In this document: in pieces, positions 35,854 through 43,337 of the stretch
Position numbering within the stretch: position 1 is the stretch's first letter
Layout: the number at the start of each line of letters is the position of its first letter
Assembly (NCBI RefSeq): GCF_014596915.1
Contig: NZ_JACVWU010000026.1
Span: 55,306-119,305 of the forward strand
Source of the DNA: Streptomyces sp. TRM68416
GTDB taxonomy: Bacteria > Actinomycetota > Actinomycetes > Streptomycetales > Streptomycetaceae
Direction: 5' to 3'
Length of the DNA stretch: 64,000 bases
Position numbers and translations under genes: made by a program
Notes under the pieces: model-generated
Seen by the model: the letters and a program-made list of their open reading frames with translations, nothing else
Database searches by the model: none
Told to the model about the DNA's origin: nothing

Positions 35854-36180
35854 TTACTGCATGACCGCCATGGCGAGCGCGCGACGGGCACGCAGCGAGG
35901 CGCGCTCGGCGCGACGCTGCATACGGCGCGCGGTCACCAGGCGGATGGCCTGGCGTTCCCGCTCGGCCTCGTGCAGACGCTCGTGCATATGCGCACGGGC
36001 CAGGGCTTCTGGGATGAGTTGCATTTCGCGGGTCCTGTTCTGGCGCGAGTCGATCGCGCCACTGGTGGTGAAGTCTTCAGGCGTCGTGGTGCCTGCGGGC
36101 TCGTTGGTGGACGGCTTCATCGGGGCCTGCTTCTTGGGGTCGTGCGTGAGGGGGCGGTCGATCGTTCCTGCGGTGTTCAT
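35854..36180 (-). CDS. small basic protein co-translated with wblC
   Basis: 108 aa: first 45 residues Pro/Thr-rich, then a long helix full of Arg, Glu and Ala (RRMQRRAERASLRARRAL), probably a coiled coil or RNA-binding helix. No family recognised. Its ATG overlaps the wblC stop (ATGA), so it is always made with WblC and shares its induction by translation-blocking antibiotics. That makes it a candidate ribosome-associated or resistance protein, by position only. Confidence 0.75.
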   Translation of the reverse strand: MNTAGTIDRPLTHDPKKQAPMKPSTNEPAGTTTPEDFTTSGAIDSRQNRTREMQLIPEALARAHMHERLHEAERERQAIRLVTARRMQRRAERASLRARRALAMAVMQ

Positions 36181-36545
36181 GCCGTGACCGGGTTCTTGCG
36201 CGGGCGGCCACGCGGCCGCTTCCGGGCGACGACGACACCCTGGACGAACAGCTCGCCACCCCAGACGCCCCAGGGCTCACGCCGCTCCTTGGCGCCGGCG
36301 AGGCAGGCCTCCATCAGCGGGCAGGTGCGGCAGAGGGACTTGGCGTACTCGACATCCGCCGGCGACTCGGCGAAGAAGACCTCCGGGTCGTAGGAACGGC
36401 AGGGGACGGGTACGCCGAGGTTCTCGATGGCGTCGTCGAGCGCGGTGAGCGCGGTGAGCGGGGTCAAGGTGGAGTCCTCCGTGAGGCCGGGCGGGGGGAT
36501 CGTTTCGGAAGGCGGTACGGACGGGGCGTGCGCTTCGAGTTGCAC
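36177..36545 (-). CDS. wblC: WhiB-family regulator WblC (WhiB7 orthologue)
   Basis: 122 aa iron-sulfur protein that binds the primary sigma factor and turns on intrinsic resistance to translation-inhibiting antibiotics. Cluster Cys: C49, C72, C75, C81; the GVWGG turn is at 93-97; an AT-hook RGRPRK at 112-117 is the mark of WhiB7/WblC, not of other Wbl proteins. Start GTG 36543-36545 with GAGGAAG 7 bases before. The uvrD2 neighbour is the same as in mycobacteria. Expression is under the leader control described next. Confidence 0.96.
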   Translation of the reverse strand: MQLEAHAPSVPPSETIPPPGLTEDSTLTPLTALTALDDAIENLGVPVPCRSYDPEVFFAESPADVEYAKSLCRTCPLMEACLAGAKERREPWGVWGGELFVQGVVVARKRPRGRPRKNPVTA

Positions 36546-36651
36546 GGTTGGTCTTCCTCGTCTGGTCGTTCCGGTCCTGTTGGACCGGGTTGCGGCTGGT
36601 ACCGGGTTCTTTTCTTGTCCCGAGGCCCCTTCACCCCGTTCTCCCGCTTCA

Positions 36652-36697
36652 GGGAAAACAGAAGGGCCGCGGATCCCGGATGGGGTTCCGCGGCCCT
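36652..36697 (-). terminator. intrinsic terminator (attenuator) in the wblC leader
   Basis: Minus strand: AGGGCCGCGGA (36697-36687) pairs with TCCGCGGCCCT (36673-36663) and is followed at once by TCTGTTTT. It stands 107 bases before the wblC start and 24 bases after the stop codon of the upstream ORF, so transcription would end here unless something stops the hairpin forming. Confidence 0.85.
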
Positions 36698-36708
36698 GAA
36701 GGCGCCGG

Positions 36709-36725
36709 CCTGATCGCCGATCAGG
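36709..36725 (-). promoter_or_regulatory. second leader hairpin covering the uORF stop codon
   Basis: CCTGATC/GATCAGG with a 3-base loop is a perfect hairpin, and the stop codon of the upstream ORF (36721-36723) lies within it. A ribosome finishing the uORF would open it. It may be part of the terminator/antiterminator switch; the exact alternative pairing was not worked out. Confidence 0.6.
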
Positions 36726-37053
36726 CTGGATCACTCCAGGGTTCTGGCCCACGGAAGGCCCACATCTGGTGGTGGTGCTGCGTCGTCTGCTTCCGGAATC
36801 CGGCACCGGTCGCCGTAAAGCCATAGGCCTGCGCCTGTGCTTCTACTGCCGCTTCCAGTGCCTTGGTCGGTCGCTCATTCCGCTCGCGGACAGGGAGACC
36901 CGCGAGGGACAGGGAGGACGCCGGACGCACGGCACGAATGCCGGACAGACCGGTGCCCAGGTCCGAGGTGCCGAGCATGCACAGGGAGGCGACGGCCGAG
37001 CGATCGGCCATTTTCACGGTGCTGACGATGGAGCTGGTGTTGATGCTGATCAC
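36721..37053 (-). CDS. upstream ORF in the wblC leader, 110 codons
   Basis: GTG 37051-37053 preceded by AGGAGG at 8 bases, the strongest ribosome site in this region. The 110-residue product begins MISINTSSIVSTVKMADRSA and ends with a His/Gln-rich stretch (KQTTQHHHQMW) and SDPA. It fits no known family. It fills most of the wblC leader and ends 24 bases before the attenuator, so its translation rate could set whether wblC is transcribed, as a short uORF does for mycobacterial whiB7. It could also be a protein with a role of its own. Confidence 0.7.
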   Translation of the reverse strand: MISINTSSIVSTVKMADRSAVASLCMLGTSDLGTGLSGIRAVRPASSLSLAGLPVRERNERPTKALEAAVEAQAQAYGFTATGAGFRKQTTQHHHQMWAFRGPEPWSDPA

Positions 37054-37166
37054 TGGACTCGCCTCCTCTCGGCGTCTAGGGGGACTGGGGTGAGCCAGTC
37101 CGACGGGTATGCAAGTACAACACGGAATTGGGGCCTCCAGGAAGGCCTCCGTTCCCGTGGCTAAGA

Positions 37167-37206
37167 ACCTATGGGGATTCCTGGGGCATGCGCAAACTAT
37201 TTTTTC
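37167..37206 (-). promoter_or_regulatory. wblC promoter with A/T tract (self-activation type)
   Basis: Minus strand: A-tract GAAAAAATAG (37206-37197), directly followed by a -35 box TTTGCG (37196-37191), a 17-base spacer and -10 box ATAGGT (37173-37168). WhiB7/WblC promoters carry an A/T-rich tract just upstream of -35, contacted by the AT-hook. The predicted leader is about 615 bases. Confidence 0.75.
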
Positions 37207-37218
37207 GACGAGTTCGTT

Positions 37219-39414
37219 TCAGTCCTCGTCCTCTTCCTCCTCGGGCTGCCGACCTGCGCAGATGGCTAGCACATCGGTCCCGTAGCGGTTGAGCTTGCGC
37301 ATGCCGACACCCGGGATCCGCGCCAGCTCCCTCTCGTCGTCGGGAGTGGCCTCGGCGATCGCCATCAGTGTCTTGTCGGTGAAGACGCAGAACGCCGGCT
37401 GCCCACTGCGCTGCGCCTGGACCGCACGCCACGCGCGCAGCCGCTCGTACAGGCCCTCGTCCATGTCGGAGGGACAGTCCTCGCAACGCATCAGCTTCAT
37501 CTCACCGGCGTCGGTGAGGCTGCGCCCGCAGACCCGGCAGCGGGCGGGAATGCGCTGGGTGCGGCGCGGGGCGGCGCCGGGGCTGCTGGTGAAGCCGCGC
37601 TCGACGCCCCCCGAGCGGCCCACGGCGGCAAAGCCGGCGGTGCCGGTGGAGCCGGGGCGCAGCCCGTCGAGGAAACGGCTGGGCCGGCGGTTGGGGCGGC
37701 CGCCGGGTGAGCGGGCGGAGGACCAGGAGACATGGAGGTGCTGCCGGGCGCGGGTGACTCCGACGTAGAGGAGGCGGCGCTCCTCCTCGATCTGCTCGTC
37801 GGTCTTTGCGTAGGTGATCGGCATCATGCCCTCGGCCACACCGACCAGGAAGACGACGTCCCACTCCAGGCCCTTGGCCGAGTGCAGGGAGGCGAGGGTG
37901 ACGCCCTGGACGGTGGGCGCGTGCTGGGCGTTGGCCCGCTCGTCGAGCTCCGCCACGAGGTCGCCGAGGGTGGCGCCGGGTCTGGCGGCGGCGAAGTCCT
38001 GGGCGAGGTTCACCAGGGCGGCCAGCGACTCCCAGCGCTCTCTGACCGCGCCGGAGCCGGCCGGGGGCTGCGGCGTCCAGCCCTCCCCGGACAGCACGGC
38101 ACGCACCTGCGAGGGCAGGTCGACGGCGTCGTCGAGGAGGGAGTCGTTGCCGCCGAAGCGGGCGGCACCCCGCAGGGCGATCCCGGCCTTGCGGACCTCG
38201 GGGCGGTCGAAGAAGCGCTCGGCGCCTCGCAGCTGGTAGGGGATACCGGCGTCGGCGAGGGCCTGCTCGTAGGTCTCGGACTGGGAGTTCGTGCGGAACA
38301 GGACGGCGATCTCGCTGGCCGGGATCCCGGAGTCCAGCAGTTCGCGGATCCGGCGGGCGGCGCCCTCGGCCTCGGCGGGCTCGTCGGTGTATTCGGTGTA
38401 GACGGGCTCCGGACCCGGGTCCCGCTGGGAGATCAGCTCCAGGCGGTGGTCGGCGGCCCGGCCCCGGGCCTGGGCGAGCAGACCGTTGGCGAGGTGGACC
38501 ACCTGGGGTGTGGAGCGGTAGTCGCGGACCAGCTTGACGACGGTGGCACCGGGGTGACGGGTGCGGAAGTCGAGCAGATGGTCCGGGGTTGCTCCCGTGA
38601 ACGAGTAGATCGTCTGGCTGGCGTCGCCGACCACGCACAGGTTGTCGCGTTCGCCCAGCCACAGCTCCAGCAGGCGCTGCTGCAGCGGGCTGACGTCCTG
38701 GTACTCGTCGACCACGAAGTGCTGGTACTGGGAGCGGACCTGCTCGGCGATGTCGTGGCGGTCCTGGAGGATCGCCACGGTCAGCAGCAGGACGTCCTCG
38801 AAGTCGATGACGCCGCGCTCCCGCTTGAGGTCCTCGTAGGCGGAGTAGAGCTGGGCGATCTCGGCCGGGTCGCGGGGGGCCTCCCGGCCGGCCTTGGCGG
38901 CGGCGAGCCGGTAGTCGGCGGGGACGGTCTGGGTGACCTTGGACCACTCGATCTCGGCGGTGGTGTCCCGCAGCTCGCCGCGGTCCAGACGGATGCGGCA
39001 GGCGGCGGCCGCGTCCGCGACGAGCTGGATCTTGCGGTCGACGAGCCGGGGCATCGAGCCACCGATCGCTTTCGGCCAGAAGTACTGGAGCTGCCGCAGG
39101 GCCGCCGAGTGGAACGTACGGGCCTGCACCCCGCCGGCGCCGAGCTGGCGCAGCCGGCCGCGCATCTCACCGGCGGCACGGTTGGTGAAGGTGACGGCCA
39201 GCACGCTGGAGGGCTGGAGGATCCCGGCGCGCACCCCGTAGGCGATCCGGTGCGTGATCGCCCGCGTCTTGCCGGTTCCGGCACCGGCCAGCACGCACAC
39301 CGGCCCGTGCAGGGCGGTCGCCACCTCGCGCTGCTCGGGGTCGAGTCCCTCGAGCACCGCGTCGGCCGAGTCCGGTACCTGCGGGAAGAGCGGGGAGTGC
39401 GTTGCTGCTGTCAC
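37219..39414 (-). CDS. uvrD2: UvrD2-type superfamily I DNA helicase with HRDC domain
   Basis: 731 aa. Helicase motifs: GAGTGKT (Walker A), VDEYQDVS (motif II), VVGDASQTIYSF, and GVTRARQHLHVS (motif VI). A Cys4 zinc site (CRVCG...CEDC) joins the motor to a C-terminal HRDC domain (LYERLRAWRAVQAQ, IPGVGMRKLNRYG). This domain set is that of mycobacterial UvrD2, a 3'-5' helicase that is essential there. Start GTG 39412-39414. Ends 13 bases before the wblC promoter. Confidence 0.93.
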   Translation of the reverse strand: MTAATHSPLFPQVPDSADAVLEGLDPEQREVATALHGPVCVLAGAGTGKTRAITHRIAYGVRAGILQPSSVLAVTFTNRAAGEMRGRLRQLGAGGVQARTFHSAALRQLQYFWPKAIGGSMPRLVDRKIQLVADAAAACRIRLDRGELRDTTAEIEWSKVTQTVPADYRLAAAKAGREAPRDPAEIAQLYSAYEDLKRERGVIDFEDVLLLTVAILQDRHDIAEQVRSQYQHFVVDEYQDVSPLQQRLLELWLGERDNLCVVGDASQTIYSFTGATPDHLLDFRTRHPGATVVKLVRDYRSTPQVVHLANGLLAQARGRAADHRLELISQRDPGPEPVYTEYTDEPAEAEGAARRIRELLDSGIPASEIAVLFRTNSQSETYEQALADAGIPYQLRGAERFFDRPEVRKAGIALRGAARFGGNDSLLDDAVDLPSQVRAVLSGEGWTPQPPAGSGAVRERWESLAALVNLAQDFAAARPGATLGDLVAELDERANAQHAPTVQGVTLASLHSAKGLEWDVVFLVGVAEGMMPITYAKTDEQIEEERRLLYVGVTRARQHLHVSWSSARSPGGRPNRRPSRFLDGLRPGSTGTAGFAAVGRSGGVERGFTSSPGAAPRRTQRIPARCRVCGRSLTDAGEMKLMRCEDCPSDMDEGLYERLRAWRAVQAQRSGQPAFCVFTDKTLMAIAEATPDDERELARIPGVGMRKLNRYGTDVLAICAGRQPEEEEDED

Positions 39415-39523
39415 ATGGCCATGCTGCCAGGTCGCCGGAGACGGGTGAGCCGGTTGTCCACAGGCAGGGCCTTGCAGTCGTACTAATGCGGCAGGCGTCA
39501 CGCGGCCCGGCATACCCCGGGCG

Positions 39524-39549
39524 GGAATGGCCGCCCGATCACAAGCGTT
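39524..39549 (+). promoter_or_regulatory. sigma-R promoter of the mycoredoxin gene
   Basis: GGAAT (39524-39528), 18 bases, GTT (39547-39549): exact sigma-R consensus, 50 bases before the ATG of the gene. Confidence 0.9.
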
Positions 39550-39598
39550 CCTCATCAGGACGACCCCGTCCCCGAGCCACCAGAGGAGCGCGCGAGAC

Positions 39599-39856
39599 AT
39601 GCAGGGCACTGTGACGATGTACAGCACCACGTGGTGCGGCTACTGCCAGCGGCTGAAGAAGCAGCTGGAGCGCGAGGGCATCGCGTACACCGAGATCAAC
39701 ATCGAGCAGGACCCGGCGTCCGCGGCATTCGTGGAAAAGGCGAATGGCGGAAACCAGACGGTCCCCACTGTTCAGGTGGTTCCCTCCAGCGGTGGGACTG
39801 AGGTCGTGATGACGAACCCGAGCCTTGCCCAGGTGAAGCAGGCGCTGGGCGTCTGA
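39599..39856 (+). CDS. mrx1: mycoredoxin
   Basis: 85 aa thioredoxin-fold protein with active site CGYC (Cys13, Cys16), the signature of mycoredoxin-1, which removes mycothiol from mixed disulfides; the cis-Pro motif TVPTV is also there. Ribosome site GAGGAG before ATG 39599. Driven by an exact sigma-R promoter, so it is part of the thiol-stress response; lies between uvrD2 and nudC as in mycobacteria. Confidence 0.93.
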   Translation: MQGTVTMYSTTWCGYCQRLKKQLEREGIAYTEINIEQDPASAAFVEKANGGNQTVPTVQVVPSSGGTEVVMTNPSLAQVKQALGV

Positions 39857-39872
39857 CCCACATGACGCACAC

Positions 39873-39906
39873 GACCCCCGACCGGCCTGGCGCCGGATCG
39901 GGGGTC
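39873..39906 (+). terminator. terminator after mrx1
   Basis: GACCCCCGA (39873-39881) pairs with TCGGGGGTC (39898-39906), with GGC/GCC extending the stem, followed by TTTG. Confidence 0.8.
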
Positions 39907-39996
39907 TTTGTATGCCCGGCCTTTACGGGTCCGGGCTCGGCGGTAGCGTGATCGACATGACGCCCGAAGACGGGCACGCGCCCGAGACTGCCGGCG

Positions 39997-40722
39997 TCAC
40001 GGCGTCACGATCTGCGGACGCGCGAACGCCGAGTTGTCGATGACCACATCCATCATCCGCAGCGGGTCGACTTCCTGAAGATAGATGTTCTCGGCCACCA
40101 GATACCTGTTGCGGTGGATCGACTCGGCTTCAGACCCGGCCCAGTTCTGGTCGCGCTCGGCACCTCGCCGAACGGACAGCTCCGCATCCACCTGCAACCA
40201 GATCCGGAAGTCCCAGTACTCATTGATCTCGGGCCGGAACGCGAAGACCCCATCCACGATCAGCACAGCGTCCGCCGAAAGCGGCGTCGCTTCCGATGAG
40301 TGATCTCGTTGGGTCAGCGGGTCGATGCTGCACAGCACGCAGGATGTCGCTCCCGATGACCGGCAGGGATCCAGCAGCAGGCGCCTGACCGCCTCATAGT
40401 CGTATGCGTTGCGGTAGTACCCCTCGCCGGACTCCCGGTCATACAGATGCCGGTCCCTCCACGGCTTCTTGAAATCGTCGAGAGTCGCCCGGAGCACGGG
40501 CCGCCCCGCAACACTGATCCACTCAGCCAGTTCATGCCCGAAGCTCGTCTTCCCCGCAGCGGTGAAGCCGTCGATCCCCACGAGCAGACGGCCCTGCCCG
40601 AGATTCAGGATGCGCTTGGCAATCTCTTCGACCAGCATGCTGCGCTCGACGGAGGCCGCCGGAGGACAGGGCTGCCGCCAGGACGAAGCCGAATGATGCA
40701 CGTCAGCCTGTGGTGATCTCAT
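39997..40722 (-). CDS. P-loop nucleoside/uridine-kinase-like protein
   Basis: 241 aa. Walker A GIDGFTAAGKTSFG near residue 50, a DDFKKPWRDR motif typical of the uridine kinase/phosphoribulokinase family, and IVDGVFAFRPE (Walker B). Exact substrate unknown. Base composition is lower (about 58-60% GC by eye) and codon use is less biased than in its neighbours, and the gene interrupts an otherwise conserved gene order, so it is probably acquired. Start at ATG 40720-40722 has no clear ribosome site; ATG 40636-40638 is an alternative. Confidence 0.8.
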   Translation of the reverse strand: MRSPQADVHHSASSWRQPCPPAASVERSMLVEEIAKRILNLGQGRLLVGIDGFTAAGKTSFGHELAEWISVAGRPVLRATLDDFKKPWRDRHLYDRESGEGYYRNAYDYEAVRRLLLDPCRSSGATSCVLCSIDPLTQRDHSSEATPLSADAVLIVDGVFAFRPEINEYWDFRIWLQVDAELSVRRGAERDQNWAGSEAESIHRNRYLVAENIYLQEVDPLRMMDVVIDNSAFARPQIVTP

Positions 40723-40816
40723 GGGGGGAACCTATCGGCTGGTCCGACGGCCAGGAAGATCACCGATCAGCAGGGTGGCCGTCCCGAGGTGGGGCGGCCG
40801 CCCTTTCGTATGTCGG

Positions 40817-41758
40817 TCAGGCGCTGCGGGTCGGCAGTGGCTTGCCGTACCAGAGTTCGATGAGGCGGGCCGCGATGGAGATGCCGTAGGGCGGCAGGAC
40901 CTCGCCCGTGTCGAAGGCGGTGCGCAGCTCGTCGCGGGAGAACCAGCGGGCCTCGTGGATCTCGTCGCCGTCGACGTCGATGTCGGTCGACGTGGCGCGG
41001 GCCATGAAGCCCAGCATCAGGCTGGACGGGAAGGGCCAGGGCTGGCTGGCGACGTACTCGACCTGGCCGACGGTGACGCCGGCCTCCTCGAAGACCTCGC
41101 GGCGTACCGCCTGCTCGATGGACTCGCCGGGCTCGACGAAGCCGGCGAGGGTGGAGAAGCGGCCTTCCGGCCAGTGCACCTGCCGGCCCAGCAGGATGCG
41201 GTCGTCCTCGTCGGTGACGGCCATGATCACGGCCGGGTCGGTGCGGGGGTAGTGCTCGGCCCCGCACGCCTGGCAGCGGCGGATGTGGCCGGCCGCGGCG
41301 ATGACCGTGCGGTCGCCGCAGCGGGAGCAGAAGCGGTGGGTGCGCTGCCAGTTCTCCAGGCCGACCGCGTGCACCATCAGGCCGGCGTCGCGCGGCGACA
41401 GCAGCAGGCCCGCCTCGCGCAGGCCCGCCGGGCGCGCGGACTGGTCGATACGGCCGGGCAGGGCGTCCTTCTGGAGGGCGAAGTAGCTGACGCCGTCCTC
41501 GTCGATGCCGAGGAAGTAGCGGTGTGCCTCGGTGAGGGGGGCCTCGAAGGAGGGGGTCATGACGAGTTCGGTCCGGCCGTCCGCCGTCTCGTCGATGAGG
41601 ACCTGGCCGCCGGAGACCACGAAGCAACGGGTCGTGGGGTGGCTCCACGCCGCCGCCAGCCAGGCCTCGTCGAGGCGGTGGTGGGCGGCGCGGTCGATGC
41701 CGCTCGGGGCGGTGAGCGAGATGGGGCGGTCGGCGGTGTGGTCGGTCCAGGTGGTCAC
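40817..41758 (-). CDS. nudC: NAD+/NADH pyrophosphatase NudC
   Basis: Splits NADH to NMNH and AMP; also removes NAD caps from RNA in other bacteria. 313 aa: zinc Cys4 site CSRCG...CQACG, Nudix box GFVEPGESIEQAVRREVFEE followed by AGV, and the NudC hallmark SQPWPFPSS. Start GTG 41756-41758 follows GGAAG. Confidence 0.95.
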   Translation of the reverse strand: MTTWTDHTADRPISLTAPSGIDRAAHHRLDEAWLAAAWSHPTTRCFVVSGGQVLIDETADGRTELVMTPSFEAPLTEAHRYFLGIDEDGVSYFALQKDALPGRIDQSARPAGLREAGLLLSPRDAGLMVHAVGLENWQRTHRFCSRCGDRTVIAAAGHIRRCQACGAEHYPRTDPAVIMAVTDEDDRILLGRQVHWPEGRFSTLAGFVEPGESIEQAVRREVFEEAGVTVGQVEYVASQPWPFPSSLMLGFMARATSTDIDVDGDEIHEARWFSRDELRTAFDTGEVLPPYGISIAARLIELWYGKPLPTRSA

Positions 41759-41914
41759 GGGTGCTTCCAACTCCCCCGGTGGAACGGTTGGTTTCGGCAG
41801 GCGGTTCAGCGGGACGTAGGGCGGGAGGGGACCGGGTCCGGCGGGGCGGGACGGTGCGGGGCGGCCCCACCAGTGTGCCCCGCGCGCGGCACCGCTCCGG
41901 ACCGTTCGGGGTGC

Positions 41915-43327
41915 TCAGGGCGCACGGAGCCAGTTCTCCGCGAGGTCGCCCCACAGGTACGCGGTGGTCTCGACGCCCTTGAACAGCAGGTCGAGCTCGA
42001 CCTTCTCGTTCGGGGCGTGCCAGCCGTCGGAGGGGACCGAGATGCCGAGGAAGAGCACCGGGGCGCCGAGGACGTCCTGGAGGTCGGCGGCCGGTCCCGA
42101 GCCGCCCTCGCGGGTGTAGCGGACGGGCTGCCCGAAGGCGCGGCCCATGGCGCGGGCGACGGACTGCAGGGCCGGGTGGTCCAGCGGTGTCAGGCACGGG
42201 CGCGTGCCCGCGGAGAACGTGATCTCGTGGCGGATGCCGGCGGGCACCTGTTCGGCGGCCCAGGCGCGGACCACCTTCTCGGTGTGCTGGAGGTCCTGTC
42301 CCGCGACCAGCCGGAAGGACAGCTTCACCACCGCGGAGGACGGGATGATCGTCTTGCTGCCGGCGCCCTGGTAGCCGCCGCCGATGCCGTTGACCTCGGC
42401 GGTGGGGCGGGCCCAGATGCGCTCCAGGGTGGTGTAGCCGGCCTCGCCGTGGGTGGCGTGGGACTTGGCGGTGCGCAGCCACTGCTGTTCGTCGAAGGGC
42501 AGCTCGGCGAGGAGTTCCCGCTCGCGGTCGGTGAGTTCGACGATGCCGTCGTAGAAGCCGGGGACGGCCACACGCGCGTGCTCGTCGTGCAGGGCGGCGA
42601 CGAGGCGGGCGGCGACGGTGGCCGGGTTGGGCACCGCGCCGCCGAAGGAGCCGGAGTGGATGTCCTGGTCGGGCCCGTACAGCTGGATCTCGCACTCGGC
42701 GAGGCCGCGCATGCCGGTGCACACCGTGGGGGTGTCCTCGGACCACATGCCGGTGTCGGAGACGATCACGGCGTCGGCGGCGAGCCGGTCGGCGTGCGCC
42801 TCGACGAGCGTACGGAAGTTGGGGGAGCCGGACTCCTCCTCGCCCTCGACGATCAGCTTCAGGTTGACGGCGGGGCTGGTGCGGCCGCCGGCGGCGAGGT
42901 GGGCGCGGACGCCGAGTGTGTGGAAGAACACCTGGCCCTTGTCGTCGGCCGCCCCGCGCGCGTAGAGGCGGTTCTCCCGGACGACGGGGTCGAAGGGGTC
43001 GCTGTCCCAGCCGTCCTCGCGGGCGGCGGGCTGCACGTCGTGGTGGCCGTAGACCAGGACCGTGGGGGCCTGGGGGTCCTCGGAGAGCCACTCGGCGAAG
43101 ACGGCCGGGGCGCCGGATGTCTGCCAGACCTCGACGGTCGGGAAGCCGGCCTCCTTGAGGGCGGCGGCGAGCCAGTCGGCGCTGCGGCGTACGTCGGGCG
43201 CGTGGTCGGGCTGGGCCGAGACGGAGGGGATGCGCAGCCATGCGGCGAGGTCGTCGAGGAAGGCCGCGCGGTGCTGTGCGATGTACGTACGGACGGCGCT
43301 GACGTCGCTGTCAACGGGATGGCTCAT
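41915..43327 (-). CDS. M20-family dipeptidase
   Basis: 470 aa cytoplasmic metallopeptidase. Metal ligands and catalytic residues lie in YGHHDVQPA, ARGAADDKGQ (bridging Asp) and VEGEEESGS (catalytic Glu). Length and motifs fit PepV/CNDP-type dipeptidases. Start ATG 43325-43327. Lies between nudC and adnB on the same strand, 10 bases after the adnB stop, so it is likely read with adnB. Confidence 0.92.
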   Translation of the reverse strand: MSHPVDSDVSAVRTYIAQHRAAFLDDLAAWLRIPSVSAQPDHAPDVRRSADWLAAALKEAGFPTVEVWQTSGAPAVFAEWLSEDPQAPTVLVYGHHDVQPAAREDGWDSDPFDPVVRENRLYARGAADDKGQVFFHTLGVRAHLAAGGRTSPAVNLKLIVEGEEESGSPNFRTLVEAHADRLAADAVIVSDTGMWSEDTPTVCTGMRGLAECEIQLYGPDQDIHSGSFGGAVPNPATVAARLVAALHDEHARVAVPGFYDGIVELTDRERELLAELPFDEQQWLRTAKSHATHGEAGYTTLERIWARPTAEVNGIGGGYQGAGSKTIIPSSAVVKLSFRLVAGQDLQHTEKVVRAWAAEQVPAGIRHEITFSAGTRPCLTPLDHPALQSVARAMGRAFGQPVRYTREGGSGPAADLQDVLGAPVLFLGISVPSDGWHAPNEKVELDLLFKGVETTAYLWGDLAENWLRAP

Positions 43328-43337
43328 GGTCACGAGC

